From the NCBI RefSeq assembly GCF_003820355.1, contig NZ_RPOK01000003.1, positions 413,686 through 477,685 of the forward strand: a DNA stretch of 64,000 bases, given 5' to 3'. A program made the position numbers and the translations under genes. This DNA is from Paralteromonas sediminis. GTDB lineage: Bacteria > Pseudomonadota > Gammaproteobacteria > Enterobacterales > Alteromonadaceae. Of the stretch, positions 45,141-54,063 are shown piece after piece (within the stretch, counting starts at the first letter, position 1; each line of letters begins with the position of its first letter). The notes below the pieces were generated by a model. The model was not told the DNA's origin. It did not search any database and saw nothing but the letters and a program-made list of their open reading frames with translations.

Positions 45141-46067
45141 ATGTTAAGAATGTCTAAGCATACAGCAACAATCGCAAGCCTGATTAGTCTGTTTTTTGTC
45201 TCAGGCTCGAGCGCCGCTGACACGCAAAAAGCGCCCAACAGTTTACGGGTCGCCACGTGGAATGTAGAACATCTCGCTTACCCGATTGACCGCGGATGCC
45301 GACCGAGAACAGAACAAGAAATCGCTGACATGAAGGCCTATGCAGATAATCTTCACGCTGACATTGTTGGCCTGCAAGAAGTAGGGTCAAAAGAGGCCGT
45401 TAACTTATTGTTTCCAGAACGAGACTGGCACATCGTCATGTCGACCAGAAAAGACAATGAGCCTTTTGAGTGTCGTGACAATGGGAATCCATCTACACAA
45501 CAAAAAGTCGCCTTTGCGGTGCGCAAGGATCTGAGTCTAGACAGTGTTAAAGGGTTAGCCGACTTTGGGCTTGAACGGGAAGGTTTGCGCTACGGTTTAC
45601 AAATTCAGGTATCAGACAATAGCAACCAGTACACGTTGCTTAACGTTCATTTGAAAAGTGGGTGCTTTGTTGACAATTACTCTCGCAGCGACAGAGAGTC
45701 CTGCGAGACATTTGCCAAGCAAGCCCCCATTTTGGACCAGTGGATTGACGACCAGGAAGCCACCGGCAAGCCCTATATGATCCTGGGTGATTTTAATCAC
45801 CGTTTGACGGCACCATATAACCACCTTACACGGCAAATACTTCGCGATGACAACGGCAACCGTAACAGCCTCATCAACACACATGCGGAAACCATCGGAT
45901 GTCACCCCTATTATCCTGCTCCCATCGATTTGATTTTTGCTGGTAATATGCCAGAAACGGTCTGGTCCTTTAAACCGATGGTAGCAACGTTCAAGAATAT
46001 GGAGGTTGATGCCATGTTGAGCGATCACTGCGCGATTGTAACTGAATTTGCCCAATCGGCTCTATAA
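45141..46067 (+). CDS. Secreted endonuclease/exonuclease/phosphatase-family protein
   Basis: The 308-residue protein has a signal peptide (LISLFFVSGSSAAD) and the EEP fold motifs in order: RVATWNVEHL, IVGLQEVGS (metal-binding Glu), LNVHLKSGCF, MILGDFNHRL and LSDHCAI at the end. It should be a Mg-dependent nuclease or phosphodiesterase acting in the periplasm or outside. Several Cys in the mature part (RGCRP, FECRD, SGCF, ESCE, IGCHP) suggest disulfides. The ATG at 45141 has AGGAG ten bases upstream, whereas the ATG at 45150 is too far from it. A G3E GTPase gene follows after 14 bases. Confidence 0.92.
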   Translation: MLRMSKHTATIASLISLFFVSGSSAADTQKAPNSLRVATWNVEHLAYPIDRGCRPRTEQEIADMKAYADNLHADIVGLQEVGSKEAVNLLFPERDWHIVMSTRKDNEPFECRDNGNPSTQQKVAFAVRKDLSLDSVKGLADFGLEREGLRYGLQIQVSDNSNQYTLLNVHLKSGCFVDNYSRSDRESCETFAKQAPILDQWIDDQEATGKPYMILGDFNHRLTAPYNHLTRQILRDDNGNRNSLINTHAETIGCHPYYPAPIDLIFAGNMPETVWSFKPMVATFKNMEVDAMLSDHCAIVTEFAQSAL

Positions 46068-46081
46068 GCAAACACTGGCAA

Positions 46082-47098
46082 ATGCTTCTACAAAATATTC
46101 CAACAAATATCATTACCGGCGCACTGGGCGTCGGAAAAACCACGCTTATTCAACACCTTCTCAGTAATAAACCCCATTCAGAACGGTGGGCCGTGCTCGT
46201 GAATGAATTTGGTGAGGTGGGGATAGACGGCGCGTTGCTAGTCAGTCAAGGCGGACAACAGGATATCTATATAAAGGAGGTACCAGGCGGCTGCATGTGC
46301 TGTACATCAGGGCTACCTATGCAAATCGCCCTTAATTTGCTGTTAACTGAAGCAAAGCCTGATCGCCTTATCATTGAACCAACTGGACTGGGACATCCCA
46401 CTGAGGTATTGCAAACCCTTTGCCGTGATGAATATAAGGGAGTGTTAGATATCCAAGCAACCCTAACCTTGTTGGATGCCAGGAAGCTCAATGACACTAA
46501 ATGGCGTCAGCACCCTGTCTTTGCTGAACAAATCCAAATTGCTGATTGTATTGTCCTAACTAAATCAGACTTGTACCTTCATGATTTGGACCTAGAAATC
46601 AGTACTTATCTCGATGAGCAGGGTGTTCGGTCTACCCCATTAAAACGGGCCGAAAAAGGTATTATCGACCCAAGTATATTGCACAATCCTTCTGCAATCG
46701 CCGCTGGCTTTTTAGCGCAACAAGAAGCCGAAAAACAACACACTCATGGCCACACACATGCTGATGTGCACGCATCCAGCTCGGTAGAAGCACCGACTAA
46801 AGGCGTTATCAGTGTAAGAAACCAAGGCGAAGGGTTTTATTCGCGCGGATGGATATGCTCACCAGAGCGATGGCTTGACTATCAAACTTGCCGCTCATTG
46901 TTTACAGAGCTTCAGGTAGACAGGTTGAAAGCCGTGGTTATTACCGAAGAGGGTGTCTTCAGCTTTAATATTGCTGACGGCGTGGTAGGGGAAACCTCAC
47001 TGGATTCTGCAAAAGATTCTCGAATAGAGTTCATCACTGACAACGAAGCAGTCGCAGATAACCTTGCAGAGCGAATCGAAGAAACATTAGCGTTTTAA
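46082..47098 (+). CDS. CobW/G3E-family GTPase (metal chaperone)
   Basis: The 338-residue protein has Walker A GALGVGKTTL, the family metal-binding C-x-C-C motif GGCMCCTSG, Walker B IEPTGLGHP and the base-recognition motif LTKSDL. A His-rich segment HTHGHTHADVH (about residues 220-230) and a C-terminal CobW_C domain follow. These GTPases deliver zinc, cobalt or nickel to client proteins. It lies 14 bases after the secreted nuclease gene; whether that metal enzyme, or another, is the client is not clear. No convincing Zur site is visible in the short gap. Confidence 0.92.
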   Translation: MLLQNIPTNIITGALGVGKTTLIQHLLSNKPHSERWAVLVNEFGEVGIDGALLVSQGGQQDIYIKEVPGGCMCCTSGLPMQIALNLLLTEAKPDRLIIEPTGLGHPTEVLQTLCRDEYKGVLDIQATLTLLDARKLNDTKWRQHPVFAEQIQIADCIVLTKSDLYLHDLDLEISTYLDEQGVRSTPLKRAEKGIIDPSILHNPSAIAAGFLAQQEAEKQHTHGHTHADVHASSSVEAPTKGVISVRNQGEGFYSRGWICSPERWLDYQTCRSLFTELQVDRLKAVVITEEGVFSFNIADGVVGETSLDSAKDSRIEFITDNEAVADNLAERIEETLAF

Positions 47099-47185
47099 AC
47101 AATAAAAAAATCCTGGGAAGCCTGGCAGTAAATGCCAAAAAAGGTGACCCCTAACGACATTATAATTATTTTAATAGGAGTAAAA

Positions 47186-49369
47186 ATGCCCACATATAAT
47201 GTGAATAAATGGGCCCCTGCAGGTGCTGTTGCTTTAGCACTGTTAATTGGGGGGTGTTCTAAACCCGCACAAGACACCAGTGCAGAGCAAAAAGATAACA
47301 CGGCCACTGAGCAACCGGCTGTCGTGGCTGACGCCAATCCTTTCTTTCAGGACTGGGATACACCCTTTGGTGCGCCGCCTTTTGAACTGATTAAAACGGA
47401 GCACTTTTTGCCGGCTTTTGAAAAAGCAATCGCGATGCACAAGGCGCAAATCGATGAGATAGCGAACGCCGACAGCAATCCCACTTTTGAAAACACCATT
47501 GATCAGATGGAATTGGCAGGTGCAGAACTACAAAGAGTATCGCGGGTATTTTTCAACCTTACCAGCACTGAATCAAACAAAGAGATGCAGGAGCTACAAC
47601 GTACCATTTCTCCGATGTTAACTCGGCATAGCAATCAAATTCAGATGAATGAAGCCTTGTTTAACCGCGTTGACACCGTTTATAAAACCAGAGAAGAAGC
47701 CAACCTCAATGCAGAGCAGGTACGTTTAATTGAACGATTATACAATGGTTTTATTCGCTCAGGAGCCAATCTTGATGCCAAGCAACGTGCTCGCCTTGCT
47801 GAAATCAACGAGCGCATTTCAACGCTAACTACAGAGTTTAGCCAGAATCAGTTAAACGACACACGTGAATTTACCTTGGTATTGGAAGAGAGTGATCTTG
47901 ACGGTTTGTCACAAGGTCAAATTGATGCAGCTGCTGCAGCGGCTAATTCAAGAGGCCTTGAAGGTAAGTATGTAATCACTTTACAACGTTCAAGCGTTGA
48001 GCCGTTTTTACAATTCTCAGAACGTCGGGATCTGCGTGAGAAAGCCTTTAAAGGTTGGGCAATGCGTGGCGACAACGACAATGAATTTGATAACAAAGCA
48101 GTTATTTCAGAAATTGTTAATTTACGTATCGAGCGCGCCCAATTACTAGGATATAAACATCACTCTGACTACGTCTTGTCTAACACTATGGCAAAGACCC
48201 CAGAAGCAGCCATGGATCTTCTACTGAAAGTCTGGGAGCCTGCCGTTGAAAAAGCCAATCAGGAGCGCACTTGGATTAAAGAAGTGATGGCTGAAGAAGG
48301 CGTCGAACACGAACTTGAGCCTTGGGACTGGCGTTTTTACGCTGAAAAAGTGCGCAAAGCCAAGTTTAACCTAGACCAAAGTGAAGTGACCCAGTACTTC
48401 GAATTGGAAAACATGATAAAAGCTCAATTTTACGTTGCTGAGCGTCTGTTTGGGTTAACCTTTGAAGAGCGCAAAGACATCCCCGTATACAACCCAGTTG
48501 TTCGGGTATGGGAAGTCAAAGACGTTACAGGAAACTCTGTAGGCCTGTTCTTTGGTGACTACTACGCCCGTGATACTAAACGCACTGGCGCATGGATGAG
48601 CTCGTTCCGCACACAGCAAAAACTGGCTGGTGACGTTAAACCACTCATCATCAACAATATGAACCTTAACAAGCCTGCTGACGGTCAACCTACGCTCATG
48701 ACCTATTCAGATGCCACGACCCTGTTTCACGAGTTTGGACATGCTTTACACGGCTTGCTTTCCAATGTTACCTATCCAACGTTGGCTGGCACCAGTGTAC
48801 CTCGCGATTGGGTTGAGTTCCCTGCACAGCTCTATGAACACTTTATCGCTCAGCCTTATATTCTTGAAAAGTTTGCGCGTCATTACCAAACCAATGAACC
48901 TATGCCAGCAGAGCTTTTGCAGCGCATTAAGGATGCCAGCACATTCAATCAGGGTTTTGCCACGATTGAGTTTACCGCATCAGCATTAGTCGACATGGCT
49001 TATCACAAGCTGACTGAACAGCAGGACATTAACGTAAGAGCCTTTGAGGAAGAAATTCTTAACGGGTATGGCAAACCCAAAGAAATTATCATGCGCCATC
49101 GCAGCACACACTTCGGACACATTTTTGCAGGTGGATACCACTCTGCCTATTATGCCTACATGTGGTCTGAAATCCTTGACGCAGATGGTTTCGATGCATT
49201 TGTTGAAGCTGGAGACATCTTTGATGAAGCTACTGCGAAGAAGCTTTATGACTTTATCTACAGTCGCGGCGACACGTTAGACTATTTAGAGGCCTACACA
49301 GGTTTTCGCGGTCGTGAGCCAAACACTGATGCTCTGCTGCGCAATCGTGGTTTAGTCAGTGGCGACTAA
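47186..49369 (+). CDS. M3-family metallopeptidase lipoprotein (Dcp/oligopeptidase-like)
   Basis: The start is ATG at 47186, after TAGGAG; upstream codons to 47132 lack features. The 727-residue product has a lipobox (LLIGGCSK) and the M3 zinc motif FHEFGHALHGLLS, followed by the third ligand region TIEFTASALVD and the late FGHIFAGGYHSAYYAYMWSE typical of peptidyl-dipeptidase Dcp. Unlike cytoplasmic Dcp/OpdA it is lipid-anchored, so it digests peptides in the periplasm. A clear terminator follows. Similar lipoprotein M3 peptidases are common in Alteromonadales. Confidence 0.95.
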   Translation: MPTYNVNKWAPAGAVALALLIGGCSKPAQDTSAEQKDNTATEQPAVVADANPFFQDWDTPFGAPPFELIKTEHFLPAFEKAIAMHKAQIDEIANADSNPTFENTIDQMELAGAELQRVSRVFFNLTSTESNKEMQELQRTISPMLTRHSNQIQMNEALFNRVDTVYKTREEANLNAEQVRLIERLYNGFIRSGANLDAKQRARLAEINERISTLTTEFSQNQLNDTREFTLVLEESDLDGLSQGQIDAAAAAANSRGLEGKYVITLQRSSVEPFLQFSERRDLREKAFKGWAMRGDNDNEFDNKAVISEIVNLRIERAQLLGYKHHSDYVLSNTMAKTPEAAMDLLLKVWEPAVEKANQERTWIKEVMAEEGVEHELEPWDWRFYAEKVRKAKFNLDQSEVTQYFELENMIKAQFYVAERLFGLTFEERKDIPVYNPVVRVWEVKDVTGNSVGLFFGDYYARDTKRTGAWMSSFRTQQKLAGDVKPLIINNMNLNKPADGQPTLMTYSDATTLFHEFGHALHGLLSNVTYPTLAGTSVPRDWVEFPAQLYEHFIAQPYILEKFARHYQTNEPMPAELLQRIKDASTFNQGFATIEFTASALVDMAYHKLTEQQDINVRAFEEEILNGYGKPKEIIMRHRSTHFGHIFAGGYHSAYYAYMWSEILDADGFDAFVEAGDIFDEATAKKLYDFIYSRGDTLDYLEAYTGFRGREPNTDALLRNRGLVSGD

Positions 49370-49390
49370 TCACAGCCTTCTGTAAACATC

Positions 49391-49416
49391 AAAAAGGGGC
49401 GTCAGGCCCCTTTTTT
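49391..49416. terminator. Bidirectional intrinsic terminator
   Basis: AAAAAGGGGC, loop GTCAG, GCCCCTTTTTT: a GC stem flanked by A and T runs on both sides. It sits between the convergent M3 peptidase and sulfotransferase genes and can stop transcription from both. Confidence 0.9.
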
Positions 49417-49431
49417 ACTCAGCTTATTGAT

Positions 49432-50460
49432 TTAGTCCATTCTGAACAAGTGTTGTCCCGAGTGGGCGCAAACCACCTCTACGTTATCGTCATCGTTCAG
49501 CACAGGAAGCTTGTTCAAATTAAAGGTAAACCCAATATGCCCCTGCAACGGCTGACGGACCCCTTTACATGAAATGGGATTATGTTGTTCAGCCTTACAT
49601 TGAGCAACTTCTTTATTGTTGATGAGCAGCGCCAGCGTCACCGGCGTATTTGAAAACGCCTTGAACGCTTTTCCTATAATTTTAGTTTTAGTGAAACGCC
49701 AACCGCCATATAGCCAATCAACGCACTGTTTTTGACTCGATAAACGATAGCTGAGAAGCGCTTTGCAGTGGCCGTATATCTGCATATCTTTAGCATTGTT
49801 TTCTACAATTAATTCACGCAGGGCTGTGTCGACTTTGTATTTTGGTTGTGATTTACCTGGGTTTTGATTTTCTCTAAGTAGTTGAAGATCAAGATTGAAC
49901 AGAATGTTAATCAGCGACAGTGATTCCCTGTACTGTTCGCATAACCCAACAAACCCCCAATACACCGGATTCAGGCTGCCAAACTGATGATACTGAACAT
50001 TTTTGAACCTAGGCTCTCTGATAAAGGCTTCTATGCTTCCCGAATACTCATTCAGTCGCGTTTTGTGATGATACTCAGAAATAACCCGGTCAACAGGGTC
50101 TCTAATAAAGATCACACTTTGATAGGGGAAAAAGTGATGCATGTGTTTATCAGCACCAAAATGACCGGTGAGCATATAGTCTTTTTGTGTGCTCAGGAAC
50201 GCGCCAATTTCTTTTTCTTTCCCTTCAAGCTTATACCCAAGTTGGTTTAATACTGGCGTAGTTTTATTGTTGTCTTCGCCGTAATCACAAAATACGTGTT
50301 TAAATTTTTTAGACCTTTCCGCCGCCATTCTAAAACTCGTTCCACCGGTTTTAGGGGTATGAACAAATAACAAAGGCAGCCTTGCGTCGTTGGTACGTAA
50401 ACTGTGATAGAGGGTTTTACGCAGTCTGTTTCTAATAAGTGTGATTTTTTTTGAGCGCAT
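49432..50460 (-). CDS. Sulfotransferase-family protein
   Basis: The 342-residue protein has the PAPS-binding signatures of sulfotransferases: FVHTPKTGGTSFRMAAE (5'-phosphosulfate loop) and SVIFIRDPVDRVISEYHH (3'-phosphate binding), as in the sulfotransferase family 2/3 proteins. The last about 90 residues are less conserved and Cys-rich. It should transfer sulfate to a carbohydrate or small molecule; substrate unknown. It follows the PhyH-type dioxygenase gene by seven bases on the same strand, so hydroxylation followed by sulfation of one metabolite is a sensible guess. There is no signal peptide. Confidence 0.87.
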   Translation of the reverse strand: MRSKKITLIRNRLRKTLYHSLRTNDARLPLLFVHTPKTGGTSFRMAAERSKKFKHVFCDYGEDNNKTTPVLNQLGYKLEGKEKEIGAFLSTQKDYMLTGHFGADKHMHHFFPYQSVIFIRDPVDRVISEYHHKTRLNEYSGSIEAFIREPRFKNVQYHQFGSLNPVYWGFVGLCEQYRESLSLINILFNLDLQLLRENQNPGKSQPKYKVDTALRELIVENNAKDMQIYGHCKALLSYRLSSQKQCVDWLYGGWRFTKTKIIGKAFKAFSNTPVTLALLINNKEVAQCKAEQHNPISCKGVRQPLQGHIGFTFNLNKLPVLNDDDNVEVVCAHSGQHLFRMD

Positions 50461-50467
50461 CAGGTCG

Positions 50468-51289
50468 TTAGAACCGTTTGACCAGTTTTTTAGCTTGCTG
50501 TTTTGCCATGCGTACTAACTTATCTGACAGCGTTTCTTTTTCATCTATCCATGTGGGCTGGCGCCATGCGATATTGTCAGGCGTTGAATTCATGGGCGTG
50601 TAGTACTTACACCCTTTGAAATAGTAATGTGTAACCTGACTAAAACGAGTTTTATTTGCCATACGGGGCTTACTACCACCATGAACCAAATTGGCATGCC
50701 ATATTAAAGCCTGCCCTTTTTTTAATTCAGCATAAAAGGGCGAAATATTGGACTCGGCTATACGCGCTTCAATGAACGATTCGTAATGTTTGTAATTGTC
50801 ATAGCCAATTCCCATGCCCACGTCTTGCATGTTGTATTCCGGCCATTTGTGAGAACCTGGGTAATAAACTAGTGCCCCGTTGTCTAAGCTCACATCTTCT
50901 AAAGCCACCCACACGCCAGCCATAAAACCCGATGGCATTGAATTAAAATGAATGGTGTCCGAATGTGCTTTTTGCTGAGTACCAACGGGAAAATTGAGTG
51001 TTTGAAATGCGAGCGGGGTACGCGCAAACAGCTGCGCTAATGCATCAAACGCGCTGGCGTTTAAAGCGATGTTCTTAATCGCGTCGCTGTGTTTCCAGCC
51101 ATCCTGAATTCTGATCCCAGGCCATAATGCTCGGCCGTCTCGTTCCTCTTCAATCGCTATTTCCATATCACTGATTGCCGAGTCGATAGTCGCATCGTCC
51201 AAACCAATGTCTATGATAAGGAAACCATTTTGGTTGAAGGATTCTACCTGCTCGGCGGTTAGCGAATCATGTTTCAATTGCCCGTTCAT
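50468..51289 (-). CDS. Phytanoyl-CoA dioxygenase-family (Fe(II)/2-oxoglutarate) enzyme
   Basis: The 273-residue protein has the double-stranded beta-helix pattern of PhyH enzymes: iron ligands in QKAHSDTIHF (H-x-D) and WHANLVHGGSK (distal His), with an Arg in ANKTRFSQV that can hold 2-oxoglutarate. The opening ESFNQNGFLIIDIGLDDAT is typical of the family. It probably hydroxylates a small molecule. It is transcribed together with the sulfotransferase gene seven bases downstream. The basic C-terminus (RMAKQQAKKLVKRF) may contact membrane or nucleic acid. Substrate unknown. Confidence 0.88.
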   Translation of the reverse strand: MNGQLKHDSLTAEQVESFNQNGFLIIDIGLDDATIDSAISDMEIAIEEERDGRALWPGIRIQDGWKHSDAIKNIALNASAFDALAQLFARTPLAFQTLNFPVGTQQKAHSDTIHFNSMPSGFMAGVWVALEDVSLDNGALVYYPGSHKWPEYNMQDVGMGIGYDNYKHYESFIEARIAESNISPFYAELKKGQALIWHANLVHGGSKPRMANKTRFSQVTHYYFKGCKYYTPMNSTPDNIAWRQPTWIDEKETLSDKLVRMAKQQAKKLVKRF

Positions 51290-51377
51290 TGCACTTCAGT
51301 TTCAAGAGGAGTTATGGCCGTAAAGCCTTTTGATAACTAGCGCGCCATGGTACAGCATTTTGTGAAAATAACCCATT

Positions 51378-51403
51378 AAAACCAGCCCACCAGGGCTGGT
51401 TTT
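51378..51403 (-). terminator. Intrinsic terminator downstream of the DUF305 gene
   Basis: AAAACCAGCCC and GGGCTGGTTTT form an 11-bp stem with an ACCA loop; on the minus strand a T-run is part of the 3' arm. It lies 14 bases after the stop of the DUF305-LVIVD gene. Confidence 0.85.
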
Positions 51404-51416
51404 AAAAAGGCCAATA

Positions 51417-53858
51417 TTAGAGCTGCTTCGCAATCCCTGTCAGGGTGCTGGCTAAATTGCTCAAGCGGTTGGAAGAAGGCGTTTTGCTTGCTAGCTGCTT
51501 GACCATATCAGATTTTTGCTGAAGTAGGGTCGCTACAGATTTATCTTGCATGCCAGCGTCCAATACTTGCTGTGCACGACTCAACGTTTCCCTCAAAGCC
51601 CCAGATACTTTTTGGTCGATTTGACTATGACGGTCAAGCTGATCTAGGTACGCCAATGCCACCACAGGGACGTCTGGCCATGTCACAGGAAATTGCTGCT
51701 GTGGGTTAAAAGTATTTCCCATGTCTGCCAACTTCGCCGCAGCAATTTCGTTTTCAGACAAAAACTCGCTAGGCGTGAGTTCGAAAACGTCCAGTCCTCG
51801 GATTATGGCTGTGCCATAAATTTTCCCGTTATACCAATAGGTTGACCAGTAGCCACCAATGACAACTTCTTCGTCGTGAATAGGGCCGCGGTCAAAATAG
51901 GCAATTTCCTGTGGTTCAGATGCCGTTGTAAAGTCCATTAGCGACAGGCCACCCTGATACCAAGCTTGGGCAAAAATATCCCGACCCGGCACAGGCACCA
52001 CTGACCCATTGTGAGCCACACAGTTTTCGAGTTCAGATTGTGGTGCAGGAATTTTGTAATAGCTTTCGAATTCAAGCTTACCGTCAACAATAGAATAAAG
52101 AGCATTGGCCCCCCACTCCTGAGGATCCGATGGTCTGCAGCGAGGCTGGGTCCCGCCTCCCCACTCATCGGTGAAGACCACTTTAGTGCCATCATTACTA
52201 AAGGTTGCAGAATGCCAGTAAGCAAAACCTGGGTCAGTCACTGCATCAATACGCTTTGGATTATATGGGTCAGAAATATCGAATACGATCCCGTTTCCGG
52301 AGCATGCGCCGGCGGCAATATTGGCCGATGGAAACACGGTAATATCATGGCACTCATCGGTAGGACGAGTATCCTGCGTGCCCTCACCATGATCACCACC
52401 TAGCCATAAGCCGGCAACCCGCCCCTCATCATCAGCAAATACTGCTGGGCTTGAGGTAATACGCGCTTTTGATGGGTCTTTAACAGGGATTTCTACCACA
52501 TCAATTCTGAACAACGCCGTGCGCTCATCACCGGCGACTTCACCAATACAGCCCGCTAATTCTTCGTTATCCCTAACAAATGATGTGCCTGAGTTATACA
52601 CAAGGATAGTCTCATCGTCAGCTTTCACCACGGAATGCGTATGCGAGCCACGGCAAGTTTGTACCAGACCTACTTGCTTAGGACGCGTAATATCTGAGAT
52701 ATCGAATATTCTTAATCCACGAAAGCGCTCGTCGCTAATATCACCGTCTACACCCTCAAGTCCGCAATCGATGCGGCCACGATTCTGTTCAACAGACATA
52801 ATTAACAAGTCACCGACAATTGACACATCGCCTTGACCACCTGGACACACAATCGAACTCATCAGGTTTGGTAGACCCGCATCATTGAGTTGATAAATAT
52901 TAAAGCCATGATAGTTACCTGCTACCAGGATATCCTCAGAGAAAGCCATATCGGTATTCCAGAAACTGAGTAATGGCCAGCGATCGCTATACTGAGTTTT
53001 AGCATCGCCAGCATCCTCCTCTCTGTCTCTTGTCACTTCCGATTCTTCGCTCTCATCATCTTTACTGGCTTTCTTTGGCATAACTGGGGGAATATTGGCC
53101 GGGTTTTCCGGATCAAAGAAACCAGCAGGCTTCGGCAAGGTGCTTACGAGTGTCAAATTTTGAATGGCTTCGCCCGCGTTTCTGAAACCTGGAGATAAAT
53201 TTGATCTTGGATCGCTAGAGAGGTTTGCCAGCATGTTATTCATTTGAATAATCTCTGCGGTCTGATCAGCGACGATGTCTTTTACGAAATTATATAATAC
53301 CGGGTCATAGGCAGCCCCTGCAGTATCGAGTAGGTCATCAACCATGTCTACGGCCCCCTGATGATGGGGTATCATCAAGGTTAAAAAGAGACGGTCAAAT
53401 TCGGTACCCTCTGCGTCAGCCAGCTCGGCCATTTGCTCTGGCGTTGCCATGCCCATAGAGGTTGGATCCATGTGCTTAAAATGCGCCGACTCTGTCTCTT
53501 GGCCACGTTGTGTAAGCCAGTCTTGCATAAACTTAATTTCATCAGCCTGAGACTGCTCTATCCGCCCTGCGATGGTAAGGATCTTTTTATTATTGGTTCG
53601 GTCAGCAACCAGGTTACCCATTTCCACTGCTTGTGCATGGTGCGGGATCATGTGTTGCATGAACGCAACATCTGCTTTAGTAAAACTGGTATCCGCGACT
53701 TTTATCGCCTGATCTTTGTCGAGTTTTTTTGATTCTTGTCCCGGTGCACCCGGTTGAATAATTGGTACTTCCTGTGCATTGGCTACGGGCGACAAGCCTA
53801 GTGATAATGCCGCGCATACACCGAGATACAGGGGTTTTACAGAGAACTTAACTGACAT
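51417..53858 (-). CDS. Secreted DUF305 tandem fused to LVIVD beta-propeller
   Basis: The 813-residue protein has a signal peptide (VCAALSLGLSPVANA), then two DUF305 units: MQHMIPHHAQAVEMGN (about residues 67-82) and LMIPHHQGAVDMVDD (about 161-175). DUF305 is a ferritin-like four-helix fold with His/Met metal ligands. From about residue 290 to 720 it carries repeated DISDITRPKQVG-, DISDPYNPKRID-like units of an LVIVD/choice-of-anchor propeller, rich in His, Asp and Cys (GGDHGEGTQDTRP, DECHDI). The rest is a helical tail. DUF305 domains are associated with copper or oxidative conditions. Function unknown; a periplasmic metal-binding or redox protein is inferred. Confidence 0.88.
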   Translation of the reverse strand: MSVKFSVKPLYLGVCAALSLGLSPVANAQEVPIIQPGAPGQESKKLDKDQAIKVADTSFTKADVAFMQHMIPHHAQAVEMGNLVADRTNNKKILTIAGRIEQSQADEIKFMQDWLTQRGQETESAHFKHMDPTSMGMATPEQMAELADAEGTEFDRLFLTLMIPHHQGAVDMVDDLLDTAGAAYDPVLYNFVKDIVADQTAEIIQMNNMLANLSSDPRSNLSPGFRNAGEAIQNLTLVSTLPKPAGFFDPENPANIPPVMPKKASKDDESEESEVTRDREEDAGDAKTQYSDRWPLLSFWNTDMAFSEDILVAGNYHGFNIYQLNDAGLPNLMSSIVCPGGQGDVSIVGDLLIMSVEQNRGRIDCGLEGVDGDISDERFRGLRIFDISDITRPKQVGLVQTCRGSHTHSVVKADDETILVYNSGTSFVRDNEELAGCIGEVAGDERTALFRIDVVEIPVKDPSKARITSSPAVFADDEGRVAGLWLGGDHGEGTQDTRPTDECHDITVFPSANIAAGACSGNGIVFDISDPYNPKRIDAVTDPGFAYWHSATFSNDGTKVVFTDEWGGGTQPRCRPSDPQEWGANALYSIVDGKLEFESYYKIPAPQSELENCVAHNGSVVPVPGRDIFAQAWYQGGLSLMDFTTASEPQEIAYFDRGPIHDEEVVIGGYWSTYWYNGKIYGTAIIRGLDVFELTPSEFLSENEIAAAKLADMGNTFNPQQQFPVTWPDVPVVALAYLDQLDRHSQIDQKVSGALRETLSRAQQVLDAGMQDKSVATLLQQKSDMVKQLASKTPSSNRLSNLASTLTGIAKQL

Positions 53859-53993
53859 AGGTTTCCCTTCAACATTTTTATTATTGATATTTTGTGAAGC
53901 AGTATCATGCTGGATACTGACACGCTTTTAAAGACAGTTACTACGAATTAAAGCCAATTAAGGTTGAATGGTTGAGAGTTTTAACACGAATAT

Positions 53994-54005
53994 CTCAACG
54001 TTGAG
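53994..54005. promoter_or_regulatory. 12-bp palindrome CTCAACGTTGAG, operator candidate
   Basis: A perfect palindrome lies between the divergent DUF305 gene and the metallo-beta-lactamase gene, 59 bases before the latter. GTTGAATGGTTGAGAG just upstream repeats half of it. It may be a regulator site; no cognate protein is identified. Confidence 0.35.
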
Positions 54006-54063
54006 CTTCACATGACTTATTGCTAACGTACACCGCAATTGAAGTCTCAGTATCACCCTAAGC

